This document shows, piece by piece, positions 16,156 to 24,839 of a stretch of 64,000 nucleotides of DNA (the stretch's first letter is position 1; every line of letters begins with the position of its first letter). Source of the DNA: Flavobacterium aquicola (lineage in GTDB: Bacteria > Bacteroidota > Bacteroidia > Flavobacteriales > Flavobacteriaceae); NCBI RefSeq assembly GCF_003385115.1, contig NZ_QUNI01000010.1:123441-187440 (forward strand), written 5' to 3'. The notes under the pieces were generated by a model. That model was not told the DNA's origin. It made no database searches and saw nothing but the letters and a program-made list of their open reading frames with translations. The position numbers and the translations under genes were made by a program.

Positions 16156-17568
16156 ATGAATCCGACTTTACAGCAAGATTTACGGGATATAGAGAATATA
16201 CTTGAGCAGGTAAAACTGCACGGTATTGATTTTTTGAATTCTATTGATACTGTTCCAACTTCCACGCAAAATTCTATTGATACAACTGGCAATTTAAATG
16301 ATTCTGGGATTGGATCATTAGCTGCGCTAGAGGTATTCAAGCAGCGTTTAGCACCGTTGATGGTTTCTCAGGCAGGGCCTCGATATTGGGGTTTTGTTAC
16401 TGGAGGAGCAACACCTGCATCTATAGCGGGTGATTGGTTAACGACTATTTACGATCCAAATGCACAGGCGACGAAAGCTCAGGGAGGTATTTCGGCTTTG
16501 GTAGAATTCGAAACTATTAATTTTTTGCTGCAGTTATTGGATCTGCCAAAATCATTTTTGGGCGGATTTGTAACTGGCGCTACGATGTCAAATTTCACTT
16601 CTTTGGCGGTAGCGAGACAATGGTTTGGAAAACAATTAGGTCATGATTTTGCAAAAGAAGGAATCACAGCTCCGCTAAATATTCTAACTGCGACACCTCA
16701 TTCTTCTTCGATAAAATGTCTGGCTATGCTGGGAATCGGAAGCCAGAATTTCACCAAAATAAAAACAATTGAAGGCAATCGTGAAGCAATTGATATTTCT
16801 GATTTAGAGCAGAATATAAAGAACTTAAACGGTCAGCCTTTTATTCTAATATCAAGTGCGGCAACAGTAAATACAGCCGATTTTGATGATTTTATTGCGA
16901 TTTCAAAACTTAAAGAGAAATATAATTTTTGGTGGCATATTGATGCTGCTTTTGGCGGTTTTGCAGCCTGTTCTCCAAAGTACAAGCATTTAGTAAACGG
17001 CTGGGAATATGCAGACAGTATCACGATAGATTGCCACAAATGGCTGAATGTTCCGTATGAAAGTGCTTTTTATTTGATAAAAGAACAGCATAAAAACCTT
17101 CAGGTAGAAACGTTTCAAAACTCGAATGCTCCTTATTTGGGAGATCCGCTGGAAAATTTTAATTACCTGAATTTCCTGCCTGAGAATTCAAGACGCTTAA
17201 AAGCCTTACCGGTCTGGTTTTCGCTTTTAGCGTATGGGAAACAGGGGTTTCAGGATATTGTAGAAAACAGCATTGAGATGGCACTTCAGTTTGATGCTTT
17301 TGTATCACAAAGTGAGGAGTTCGAATTATTAGCGCCAACGCGTCTCAACAATGTATGCTTTACTTTGGCTGGAGACCATAATCAAGAAAAAGTAAATTTA
17401 TTTTTGACACATCTTAATGATAAAAGCAAAGTGTTTATGACGCCTACTGTTTATCAGAATAGAAAAGGAATCCGCGCTTCGTTTGTGAATTGGCGAACGA
17501 ATGAAAATGATGTTAAGATTGCAATTGAGTCCCTGCAAGAGACAATTTTGGAGTTAGGAATACAATAA
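16156..17568 (+). CDS. pyridoxal-phosphate-dependent group II amino acid decarboxylase
   Basis: The 470-residue protein has the fold-type I decarboxylase layout: GPRYWGFVTGGATPASIAGDW near residue 74, FVTGATMSNFTSLAVAR near 137, HIDAAFGGFA near 262, and the PLP lysine Lys295 in DCHKWLNVPYE. It belongs with the aromatic-L-amino-acid and related decarboxylases. The substrate is not evident. It is followed within 60 bases by a small secreted NTF2-like protein and then an AraC-type regulator, all in the same direction. Confidence 0.87.
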   Translation: MNPTLQQDLRDIENILEQVKLHGIDFLNSIDTVPTSTQNSIDTTGNLNDSGIGSLAALEVFKQRLAPLMVSQAGPRYWGFVTGGATPASIAGDWLTTIYDPNAQATKAQGGISALVEFETINFLLQLLDLPKSFLGGFVTGATMSNFTSLAVARQWFGKQLGHDFAKEGITAPLNILTATPHSSSIKCLAMLGIGSQNFTKIKTIEGNREAIDISDLEQNIKNLNGQPFILISSAATVNTADFDDFIAISKLKEKYNFWWHIDAAFGGFAACSPKYKHLVNGWEYADSITIDCHKWLNVPYESAFYLIKEQHKNLQVETFQNSNAPYLGDPLENFNYLNFLPENSRRLKALPVWFSLLAYGKQGFQDIVENSIEMALQFDAFVSQSEEFELLAPTRLNNVCFTLAGDHNQEKVNLFLTHLNDKSKVFMTPTVYQNRKGIRASFVNWRTNENDVKIAIESLQETILELGIQ

Positions 17569-17622
17569 TCAGGCAGCATTTTTAAAAGTAAAATGTAATA
17601 TAAATTTTGATTTTAAAAGAAG

Positions 17623-18108
17623 ATGAAAAAAGTTTGGAGTTTTGTATTACTGTTTTTTTTGTTCAATTTGACATCTGCTCAAACAAATCCTAATGCATTA
17701 AATAATCTGGAAAAAGAGAATATAGCAGTAGTAGCCAAATATTATGAATGCCTTTTTAAAACCAGGGATTTTAAAACAATGGCATCGCTTATTGCTGACA
17801 AAGCTGTTTACAATCAGGCTGAAGGTTTAGCTTATGGCGGAACTTATATTGGTTTTGAAGAATGGATCAAAATGTTTACAAAAGCAGCATCCTATTATGA
17901 TCTGGTCATCGAAAAAGAACCAGATTATTTTACTGATATTTCTAAGGAACAAGTTATTATTCGTTTTACAATCAAATGTACATCCAAAAAGACAGGGAAA
18001 ATAATAAGCATGCCCATTTCGGAGCATTTCGAATTAAAAGCTGGAAAAATTACAGCAATAAGACCTTTTTACTTTGATACAAAGGCTTTTGCTGATTTTT
18101 TAAATTAA
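17623..18108 (+). CDS. secreted SnoaL/NTF2-like protein
   Basis: The 161-residue protein has a signal peptide (MKKVWSFVLLFFLFNLTSAQ) and then a single cone-like NTF2/SnoaL domain: ENIAVVAKYYECLFKTRDFKTMASL at the start and ISEHFELKAGKITAIRPFYFD at the end. Such domains bind small ligands or act as simple isomerases or cyclases; the sequence does not tell which. It is 24 bases upstream of an AraC regulator. Confidence 0.75.
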   Translation: MKKVWSFVLLFFLFNLTSAQTNPNALNNLEKENIAVVAKYYECLFKTRDFKTMASLIADKAVYNQAEGLAYGGTYIGFEEWIKMFTKAASYYDLVIEKEPDYFTDISKEQVIIRFTIKCTSKKTGKIISMPISEHFELKAGKITAIRPFYFDTKAFADFLN

Positions 18109-18132
18109 GCCTAAGAAAAATAGAATTTTAAT

Positions 18133-19260
18133 ATGATGAATTTTCCAAACATAATGGGTATTACATCAGGCGCGGCTTTTCTGCTGGGATTTTTGCTTAT
18201 TGCTCATCCGCGGAAAATTAATGCTGCAGCAAATAAATATCTGGGATTGTTCATCATTACCCTCGGATTGGCAATGCTTGAAATTCCTTTGTTTTACCAA
18301 AATTTCCATATAAAACATCCTAAAATATTCGAATTGATTGGTCTGGTGAGGTTTCTGACAGCTCCTTTGCTTTACATCAGTATTTTATATTTTACTTCAC
18401 TTGAGAAAAAATTTGACAGGAAAATTTTATGGCATTTTCTGCCTTTTGTGATTTTTCTGGTTTTCAGATTTCCTTTTTTTATTACTGGAAAAAATATTGA
18501 ATTCAGTTATGAAGCAGGCAGGATTGTGTTTTTTATTCTGCGGACAGCATTACCACTGCAGGCTGTAATTTACTGGTATCTGTCTTTTAGAAAACTGCAG
18601 CATCATTTGAAAAACATACATCAATTTTCATCAGCAACCGAGCAGATCGACTTGTTCTGGCTGAAGAATTTTTTATTGGTTCTGATTTTAATTGTAGCAG
18701 CCTGGATCAATCTTATTTTTTTCAATTTAGACAGTTTAATTGAGTTTACACCTTTCATATATCTGCTGAGTATCTTTTTCCTTGCGTACTTTTCTTTGCA
18801 GCAAAAAGAAGTTTTCGATTTTAATACAACAGAACTAAATGAATTGTCCGACATTAAAATTGACAAAAAAGAAAACCCAAAACGAGTTTCAGAAAATCGA
18901 TTAAATGAATTAGATAAAAAACTGCAGCTACTTATGAATTTGGAAAAACTGTATTTGGAAAATGATTTAAGTCTGCCCAAATTAGCCCAAAGCATGGATG
19001 CCAGCTGTAATGAAACTTCGTTTGTAATCAACGAACTGTATGGCGATAATTTTTATAATTTCATAAATAAATTTCGGGTAGAAGAAGCAAAAATACTGTT
19101 GCTGTCCGGAAAATACAATCAGTTAAATATTCTGGGAATCGCTTATGAATCGGGATTTAATTCCAAAACTACGTTCAATACCACTTTCAAAAAGCATACT
19201 GGTTTTTCTCCAACCGATTTTGTGAAAAAGAACACTATTTTAGAAAAAAACGAAATTTAA
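18133..19260 (+). CDS. membrane-anchored AraC-family transcriptional regulator
   Basis: Of 375 residues, the first 230 or so form six or seven hydrophobic segments. A short linker leads to a C-terminal AraC/XylS DNA-binding domain with two helix-turn-helix units (LSLPKLAQSMDASCNETSFVI, then NILGIAYESGFNSKTTFNTTF...TGFSPTDF). This architecture, a 7TM-like sensor directly fused to AraC, is frequent in Bacteroidota. It probably responds to a membrane or periplasmic signal and acts on nearby genes. Targets are unknown. Confidence 0.88.
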   Translation: MMNFPNIMGITSGAAFLLGFLLIAHPRKINAAANKYLGLFIITLGLAMLEIPLFYQNFHIKHPKIFELIGLVRFLTAPLLYISILYFTSLEKKFDRKILWHFLPFVIFLVFRFPFFITGKNIEFSYEAGRIVFFILRTALPLQAVIYWYLSFRKLQHHLKNIHQFSSATEQIDLFWLKNFLLVLILIVAAWINLIFFNLDSLIEFTPFIYLLSIFFLAYFSLQQKEVFDFNTTELNELSDIKIDKKENPKRVSENRLNELDKKLQLLMNLEKLYLENDLSLPKLAQSMDASCNETSFVINELYGDNFYNFINKFRVEEAKILLLSGKYNQLNILGIAYESGFNSKTTFNTTFKKHTGFSPTDFVKKNTILEKNEI

Positions 19261-19343
19261 ATACGTTCGAACGGGTACATCGGAACATTCAATATTTGAT
19301 TAAGAGCCAAATTTGCTGTCTATTAACTCAAATAAAAATCACG

Positions 19344-20108
19344 ATGTTAGAACAATCAACTTCAGAAGTTTCAGATTCAATTTCAAAAAAAATCGGCACT
19401 TCATTAATTCTTGGTGTAGTGTTTTCTGCTTTATTACTAATGCTTGGCAACGGCGGTAATATTCCATTCCTGCCGCCAGCACTTATTTTTCCTTTAGTCG
19501 CGCTAACTTTATTGGGTGCTGTTGTATTCCCGCTTATCTGGCATTATCTGGAGAAAAGAGAAAAAATCAATTCTGAAAAAGTATATGGTTTTTTATACAG
19601 TGGCATTCGATATGTGATAGCTTTTAATATTGCCAGTTTTGGCTGGAAAAAGTTTTACGGACTTCAATTTGTCGTTCCAGCAGAAATTGCGAGGTTACCA
19701 ATGAATCAGCAGTCTGGAGAATGGCTGACTTGGTTTTATTTTGGACACTCACATACTTTTGGAATTATAATTGCGGTAATTCAGATAGCTGGCGGTTATT
19801 TGTTATTGTTTCGAAGAACATTGCTTATAGGTTCTATAATTTTGTTTGCACTGCTCTCGAATCTGACTCTGATTAATATTTTTTATCAAATGAATGCTGG
19901 TGCTTTAATGCAGTCTGTAGTATTAACCATTGGTGTTTTATTTCTGATTCTATTAGATTATAAAAAACTCATTGTCTTTTTCCTGAAAACAAAATCCAAT
20001 CTGCCGTCATTAAATTTTAATAATGGTTTTGCAAAAAACAGCATCCGTATTTCGGCAATAGTATTATCGTTATTATATACAATTTATATTAGGTCATTGG
20101 TGAAATAA
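19344..20108 (+). CDS. multi-pass membrane protein, DoxX-like
   Basis: From the ATG at 19344 the protein has 254 residues with about six hydrophobic segments. A central stretch, FGWKKFYGLQFVVPAEIARL, and a following GHSHTFGIIIAVIQIAGGYLLL resemble DoxX/SURF4-type membrane proteins, although I cannot confirm the family. An in-frame TTG at 19296 would add 16 poorly fitting residues. It lies 83 bases after the AraC-type regulator in the same direction and may be its target. A bidirectional terminator separates it from gldA. Confidence 0.6.
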   Translation: MLEQSTSEVSDSISKKIGTSLILGVVFSALLLMLGNGGNIPFLPPALIFPLVALTLLGAVVFPLIWHYLEKREKINSEKVYGFLYSGIRYVIAFNIASFGWKKFYGLQFVVPAEIARLPMNQQSGEWLTWFYFGHSHTFGIIIAVIQIAGGYLLLFRRTLLIGSIILFALLSNLTLINIFYQMNAGALMQSVVLTIGVLFLILLDYKKLIVFFLKTKSNLPSLNFNNGFAKNSIRISAIVLSLLYTIYIRSLVK

Positions 20109-20190
20109 AAAAAGAATATGTCTATGTGTGACTAGTACCATTTCAGAGAAAAATTAGTTGCTCAATGTTGCAAACCTTATCCTATGTGCT

Positions 20191-20246
20191 CTTTGCGTCT
20201 CTGCGCCTTTGCGAGCCTAATTTCACGCAAAGGAGCAGAGAAGGAA
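20191..20246. repeat. TCTCTGCGCCTTTGCG inverted repeat
   Basis: The arms TCTCTGCGCCTTTGCG and CGCAAAGGAGCAGAGA are complementary apart from one mismatch and surround AGCCTAATTTCA. This is a word-like intergenic repeat of the kind scattered through flavobacterial genomes. Confidence 0.6.
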
Positions 20247-20300
20247 AGTATATTTTCAGTATTTAGACTTTATTGGTATGAGTTACGGATAGTCATAAAA

Positions 20301-20340
20301 AAGAAAGCTCGTTTAAAATCAATTAAATGAGCTTTCTTTT
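20301..20340. terminator. bidirectional terminator between the membrane-protein gene and gldA
   Basis: AAAGAAAGCTCGTTTAA and TTAAATGAGCTTTCTTTT form a long stem with T-runs on both strands. It can serve the two convergent genes. Confidence 0.85.
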
Positions 20341-20370
20341 ATCAGCAAACTAAAATCTGCCAACTGCTTA

Positions 20371-21267
20371 CTATTTAGTGATTTCCCTAAACACAGTTTC
20401 TAAATTTTTATTCTTTTGGTTGAGCTGTAAAGTTTTCAATCCATTATCGTAAGCAAAATCAAAAACGGTTGGGCGCATGTCTTTGTCGGAAATAAAAGTC
20501 AGTTCCCAAGAAAATCCCTGAGTGTTTTTAAAAGATTTTAAATGCGGAATCTGAGCAATAAGATCCTCTTCTGCTTCTTTGTCAAATTCAACTTCGATCA
20601 CTTGTTCTTTATCGGCAGAGATTAAATTTTCTAGTTTTTTATCGGCAACAATATGACCTTTGTCAATAATAATCACTCGGTCACAAATCGCTTCCACTTC
20701 CTGCATAATATGTGTCGAAAGGAAAACGGTTTTATCTTTACCAACGTTTTTAATCACACTTCTGATTTCGGCCAATTGGTTTGGATCCAATCCGGTAGTA
20801 GGTTCGTCAAGAATCAAAACATCAGGATTATGTAACAACGCGTTGGCTAATCCCACACGCTGACGGTAACCTTTAGACAATTGTCCTATTTTTTTATGGC
20901 TTTCGGTTTGTAAACCTGTAAGCTGAATCACTTCTTCAATTCTTGATTTTTCTACCTTATAAACATCGGCGTTAAAAGCAAGATATTCTCTCACATACAA
21001 ATCCAAATATAACGGATTGTGTTCTGGCAGATAACCAATAGAAAGCTGTACCGATTTTTCCTGAGTGTTTACATCAAATCCATTGACAAGTGCTTCGCCA
21101 GAATCGGCTTGAAGATAAGTTGTCAAAATTTTCATCAAAGTCGATTTACCGGCACCATTCGGCCCAAGAAAACCAACAATTTCTCCTTTTTTTACAGAAA
21201 AAGAAATATTGTCTAATGCTTTTTGAGTATCATAACTTTTCGAAATGTTTTTTACTTCTATTGACAT
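20371..21267 (-). CDS. gldA: gliding motility ABC transporter ATP-binding protein GldA
   Basis: The 298-residue ABC ATPase has Walker A GPNGAGKST at residues 35-43, the signature LSKGYRQRVGLANAL near 130-144 and Walker B VLILDEP near 150, plus a C-terminal extension of the GldA/CcmA type. GldA works with the membrane subunits GldF and GldG, which are needed for gliding in Flavobacterium; these partners are not in this window. On the minus strand, TACTTTTG (21291-21284) lies about 17 bases before the start and may be the -7 promoter element. Confidence 0.9.
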   Translation of the reverse strand: MSIEVKNISKSYDTQKALDNISFSVKKGEIVGFLGPNGAGKSTLMKILTTYLQADSGEALVNGFDVNTQEKSVQLSIGYLPEHNPLYLDLYVREYLAFNADVYKVEKSRIEEVIQLTGLQTESHKKIGQLSKGYRQRVGLANALLHNPDVLILDEPTTGLDPNQLAEIRSVIKNVGKDKTVFLSTHIMQEVEAICDRVIIIDKGHIVADKKLENLISADKEQVIEVEFDKEAEEDLIAQIPHLKSFKNTQGFSWELTFISDKDMRPTVFDFAYDNGLKTLQLNQKNKNLETVFREITK

Positions 21268-21412
21268 AAAATTTTATTTACTGCAAAAGTAATTAGAAAA
21301 TAGATAGTTCTCCATTAATCGCAAAAAATTATGTTTTAATTGGTATTCTAATTACACTGGCATAGTTCTTGTTAATGGATTACTAATTTTTAACAAATCA
21401 AAAAAATAAACT

Positions 21413-22021
21413 ATGAAAAAAATGTTGCTTGTTCTTGCTTTGGCTGTCGTAAGCTTTGCAAATGCTCAGAAGGGAACGTATTTGGTATCGGGAAACATGA
21501 GTTTTTGGTCCGATAAAAATTCTTATCAAGATGGTGACTCCAAGGTCAAAAATTTCAATTTTTCTCCAAAAGTAGGATATCAGTTCAAGGATAATTGGAC
21601 AGTAGGGGCTGAGGCGGGATTTTCATCTTCTAAAAATGAACACACTTATTCAGAAAATGCAATGAATAATCTGGAAAGTATAACTAAAAACTACTCAGTT
21701 GGAGCTTTTGTTAGGTATTCAAAATCACTTAGTCAAATGTTTTTGTTGTATGCTGATTTAGGCGCAGGTTACAAGAACAGTAAAGAAACCTACACTAATT
21801 ATCTTTCTGATCCAGCTACTTTTAAAAATACGTTTGATGGTATATATGCAAGTTTTGCACCCGGTTTATTTTTAAATATTAAAAACAATTTTGGATTAAA
21901 TTTTGGTATTGGCGGAATAACATATTCAAACACAAAGAGTGATCAAAATAATGAAGGTAATAGTAATTTTTATTTCAATTTTGGGCAGTCATTCAATATA
22001 GGACTTTCAAAAAACTTCTAA
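21413..22021 (+). CDS. outer-membrane beta-barrel protein
   Basis: The 202-residue protein has a signal peptide (ending ANAQ near residue 19) and alternating hydrophobic/polar strands, with FSPKVGYQFKDNWTVGAEAGF early and GQSFNIGLSKNF at the C-terminus. It ends in a phenylalanine, as outer-membrane barrels do. It fits the eight-strand OmpX/OmpA-like barrels of Bacteroidota. No substrate or enzymatic function is indicated. It has its own terminator. Confidence 0.82.
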   Translation: MKKMLLVLALAVVSFANAQKGTYLVSGNMSFWSDKNSYQDGDSKVKNFNFSPKVGYQFKDNWTVGAEAGFSSSKNEHTYSENAMNNLESITKNYSVGAFVRYSKSLSQMFLLYADLGAGYKNSKETYTNYLSDPATFKNTFDGIYASFAPGLFLNIKNNFGLNFGIGGITYSNTKSDQNNEGNSNFYFNFGQSFNIGLSKNF

Positions 22022-22041
22022 TCTATATTCTGTTTAGTTTT

Positions 22042-22074
22042 AAAAAAGCATTCGTTTTTACGGATGCTTTTTAT
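22042..22074 (+). terminator. Rho-independent terminator after the beta-barrel gene
   Basis: AAAAAGCATTCG and CGGATGCTTTTT form a stem with one G-U pair, a TTTTTA loop and a following T-rich tract. Confidence 0.8.
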
Positions 22075-22126
22075 TTTAAAATTGTCCCGCTAAAGATTTA
22101 TATATTTACGGTTCAATTGAATAAAT

Positions 22127-23368
22127 ATGGAAAATCAATCAAGCAGTTTCTTAAAAAATTACAGCAGTATACTGCTGCTTCTCGGCGGAATAACCGCTGG
22201 AAGCATTTTAGGTTTGGTTTTTGGGAATGGAGTGGAAGTCATAAAACCATTAGGAGATATATTCCTTAATTTACTTTTTACAGCAATTATTCCGTTGGTG
22301 TTTTTTACAATTTCGTCATCAATTGCCAATTTGCAAAAAACCGAAAAACTTGGAAAACTTTTCATCATAGTAATTGGAGTGTTTCTCTCAACCGTAATTA
22401 TTTCTGCAATAGTAATGATTATTGGTGTTTTAATTTTTCCCATTCATCAGGATATAGTACTTTCAAAAACAGCAATAGAAACCATACAGGAAAGCAGTAC
22501 AGGTTCACAAATCACACAGCTGCTGACAGTAAATGATTTCTACGAGATTTTGTCCCGAAAAAATATGCTGGCGCTGATATTATTTTCTTTTCTTATTGGT
22601 TTTTCAGCCTTACGAGCAGGCGAAAAAGGAAAAGATTTTGCTAAGTTCCTAAACTCTGGCAACGAAGTGATGAAACAATTGCTGCATTTCATTATGAAAA
22701 CAGCTCCAGTAGGTTTGGGCGCTTATTTTGCTTACCAAGTTGGAGTTTTTGGACCGCAATTATTTGGCGCTTATGCGAAACCTTTGGCTCTTTATTACGC
22801 CGTCTGCACTTTCTATTTTATTGTATTTTTCAGTCTGTATGCTTTTTTTGCAGGAGGAAGTTTGGGATTCAAGATATTCTGGAAAAACAATATCACGCCT
22901 GCATTAACAGCCGTAGGAACTTGCAGCAGTATTGCAACTATTCCCGCCAATCTTGAAGGAGCGGAACAAATGAACGTCCCAAGCCACATTCGGAATCTGG
23001 TAATTCCGCTCGGAGCACCATTGCACAAAGACGGTTCGAGCATGTCATCGATTGTGAAAATCGCGGTTCTTTTTGCCTTATTCGGAAAAGATTTTACCGA
23101 TCCCTATACCTTATTAACCGCAATCGGAATCACAATAATAGTATCTGTAGTCGAAGGCGGCATTCCAAACGGTGGTTATATAGGAGAAATTCTCGCCATT
23201 ACCGTTTACGGCTTTCCAATGGAACAAGCCCTGCCGGCAGCAATGATTATCGGAACCTTAGTAGATCCAATCGCAACACTGCTGAATGCCAATGGCGATT
23301 TGGTCTGTTCGATGATGGTCGCCCGAATCTCCGAAGGGAAGAAATGGATTTCACAGAGCATTTCATAG
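22127..23368 (+). CDS. dicarboxylate/amino acid:cation symporter (DAACS family)
   Basis: The 413-residue protein has about eight membrane segments and two re-entrant loops typical of the GltP/DctA family. Signature regions include a serine-rich loop near TCSSIATIPANLE, a stretch GAPLHKDGSSM, and a final loop DPIATLLNANGD. It imports C4-dicarboxylates or acidic amino acids with protons or sodium. The exact substrate cannot be told. It stands alone, with an inverted-repeat element immediately downstream. Confidence 0.9.
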   Translation: MENQSSSFLKNYSSILLLLGGITAGSILGLVFGNGVEVIKPLGDIFLNLLFTAIIPLVFFTISSSIANLQKTEKLGKLFIIVIGVFLSTVIISAIVMIIGVLIFPIHQDIVLSKTAIETIQESSTGSQITQLLTVNDFYEILSRKNMLALILFSFLIGFSALRAGEKGKDFAKFLNSGNEVMKQLLHFIMKTAPVGLGAYFAYQVGVFGPQLFGAYAKPLALYYAVCTFYFIVFFSLYAFFAGGSLGFKIFWKNNITPALTAVGTCSSIATIPANLEGAEQMNVPSHIRNLVIPLGAPLHKDGSSMSSIVKIAVLFALFGKDFTDPYTLLTAIGITIIVSVVEGGIPNGGYIGEILAITVYGFPMEQALPAAMIIGTLVDPIATLLNANGDLVCSMMVARISEGKKWISQSIS

Positions 23369-23390
23369 TAACAATATATAAATTCAATTT

Positions 23391-23510
23391 GGGCGTGACC
23401 CCGTTGAGTAAAGGGGCTTAATGCTGAGTGCCGCGTATTCGCCCCTTTACTCAACGGCGTCGTGCTATCCGCGCTACTTCGGTAGCCAGCTTCTATCACT
23501 CACGCGGTCA
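23391..23510. repeat. dispersed GCTATCCG element (copy 3) with a 17-base perfect inner palindrome
   Basis: It starts GGGCGTGACC and ends CTATCACTCACGCGGTCA, like copy 2. Between these lies CCGTTGAGTAAAGGGGC with its perfect complement GCCCCTTTACTCAACGG, then GCTATCCG. The inner palindrome is unrelated to the centre of the other copies, so the element seems to carry exchangeable central stems. Confidence 0.8.
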
Positions 23511-23731
23511 GAAGCAGCTTTAGGCTAAACGAGAAGCAATTTTTAATGAATTTTTGAAAAGAATATGCCAAAAAGTAAAGCTTTTGATTAAACATGAAAT
23601 TCAAAATTCCTTTTTTTGTTTTGAAATCATTAATTTTAATCCCTTAAAAAGCTTCTTTTTTATCAAATAGTAATTTTAAAAGTAGTTTCACAAAGAAATC
23701 TTTTTTTGTTATACAAAATATTATTTTTATT

Positions 23732-23761
23732 TTGGGCGAGCCAAAATATGTTATACATTTG
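23732..23761 (+). promoter_or_regulatory. promoter of the pheA leader transcript
   Basis: TTG at 23732-23734 and TACATTTG at 23754-23761 are 19 bases apart, an exact fit to the flavobacterial consensus. Transcription should begin about 20 bases before the leader-peptide ATG. Confidence 0.85.
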
Positions 23762-23787
23762 CATAAAATAATTGAAACACAACAATA

Positions 23788-23844
23788 ATGTCTAGTAACC
23801 GTTTTTATTTTAGCAACTCTTTTTATTTCTTCTTTAGGAAGTAA
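23788..23844 (+). CDS. Phe/Tyr-rich attenuator leader peptide
   Basis: The 18-codon ORF encodes MSSNRFYFSNSFYFFFRK and ends in TAA. Six of 18 residues are Phe and two are Tyr, grouped as FYF and FYFFF. It lies 27 bases after the -7 promoter box and 87 bases before the prephenate dehydratase gene, the first enzyme specific to phenylalanine. Composition, size and place match amino-acid attenuator peptides such as PheL of enterobacteria, though the peptide itself shows no evident homology to those. Ribosome stalling at the Phe codons would report charged tRNA-Phe levels. Confidence 0.88.
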   Translation: MSSNRFYFSNSFYFFFRK

Positions 23845-23925
23845 GGGATTGTGCTATGGTTATTTGAAGAATAAGAAACAAATAAAAATAATATACAATC
23901 CTGATGAAAATCAGGATTTTTTTTT
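23845..23925 (+). promoter_or_regulatory. transcription attenuator: antiterminator strand and terminator before pheA
   Basis: The terminator is AATCCTGA (23897-23904), loop TGAAAA, TCAGGATT (23911-23918), then seven T. Immediately after the leader-peptide stop codon, GGGATTGT (23845-23852) can pair with ACAATCCT (23895-23902) by eight base pairs including one G-U, which would block the terminator. A ribosome that reaches the stop codon would cover GGGATTGT and let the terminator form; one stalled at the Phe codons would leave it free. The T-run ends six bases before the pheA ATG. Confidence 0.87.
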
Positions 23926-23931
23926 GACCTA

Positions 23932-24759
23932 ATGAAAACGAAAATTGCAATACAAGGAATTAAAGGATCTTTCCACCATCAAGTGGTTAAGGAATATTAT
24001 GACAGTAAAGTAAGTGTTGACGAATGCATGTCTTTTGAGGAATTGGTTGCCAGTTTGTTATCTGGAAAATCAGATCAGGCGGTAATGGCCATTGAGAATT
24101 CCATTGCTGGACCGATAATTCCAAATTACGCATTGATTGATAAAAATAATCTGCACATCATTGGCGAGCATTATTTAAGTATTCATCAAAATTTAATGGC
24201 ACTAAAAGGCCAGAAAATAGAAGATATTCAGGAAGTGCATTCACATCCGATGGCTTTATTGCAATGTATGGAGTTTTTGAAAAAATACCCAAACATAAAA
24301 CTGGTTGAAGACAAAGATACTGCTGAAACAGCAAGAAGAATACACGAAAATCAGCTGAAAGGAATTGCGGCAATCGCAAGTAAAACAGCTGCCGAAATGT
24401 ATGATTTAGAAATTCTGGCTCCCGAAATTCAGACGATAAATAATAACATGACCCGTTTTGTGATTATCAACAGAGAAAATCATTTTGTTGCTGAAAATGA
24501 AATAAACAGGGCTTCGATAAAATTTGAACTGGATCACAAACGTGGCAGTCTGGCAGCAGTTTTGAATGTAATGAGTGACTGCAAATTGAATCTGACTAAA
24601 ATCCAGTCGCTGCCAAAAATTGAAACACCTTGGAAATATTCGTTTTTCGTAGATGTAACTTTTGAAAAGTATGAAGATTTTGCCAAAGCCAAATCGTTAT
24701 TAGAAATTATGGCGGAGTATTTAAAAGTTTTGGGAGAATACAAAAATACCAAACCGTAA
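23932..24759 (+). CDS. pheA: prephenate dehydratase
   Basis: The 275-residue protein has the dehydratase domain (IAIQGIKGSFHHQVVKEYY at the start, AIENSIAGPIIPNYALI near 50-66, NNMTRFVIINRE with the catalytic TRF near 165) and a C-terminal ACT domain beginning near residue 190 (FELDHKRGSLAAVLNVM). It converts prephenate to phenylpyruvate; the ACT domain should give phenylalanine feedback inhibition. It is the first gene of a Phe/Tyr operon and is preceded by an attenuator, so it appears controlled at both transcript and enzyme level. Confidence 0.95.
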   Translation: MKTKIAIQGIKGSFHHQVVKEYYDSKVSVDECMSFEELVASLLSGKSDQAVMAIENSIAGPIIPNYALIDKNNLHIIGEHYLSIHQNLMALKGQKIEDIQEVHSHPMALLQCMEFLKKYPNIKLVEDKDTAETARRIHENQLKGIAAIASKTAAEMYDLEILAPEIQTINNNMTRFVIINRENHFVAENEINRASIKFELDHKRGSLAAVLNVMSDCKLNLTKIQSLPKIETPWKYSFFVDVTFEKYEDFAKAKSLLEIMAEYLKVLGEYKNTKP

Positions 24760-24839
24760 TTAAGTCGAAAGTAAAAAGTTTAAAAGTAAAAAAGAGTAAA
24801 AGCTTAAAGCATACAGCTTAAAGCCTAAAGCCTAAAAAT

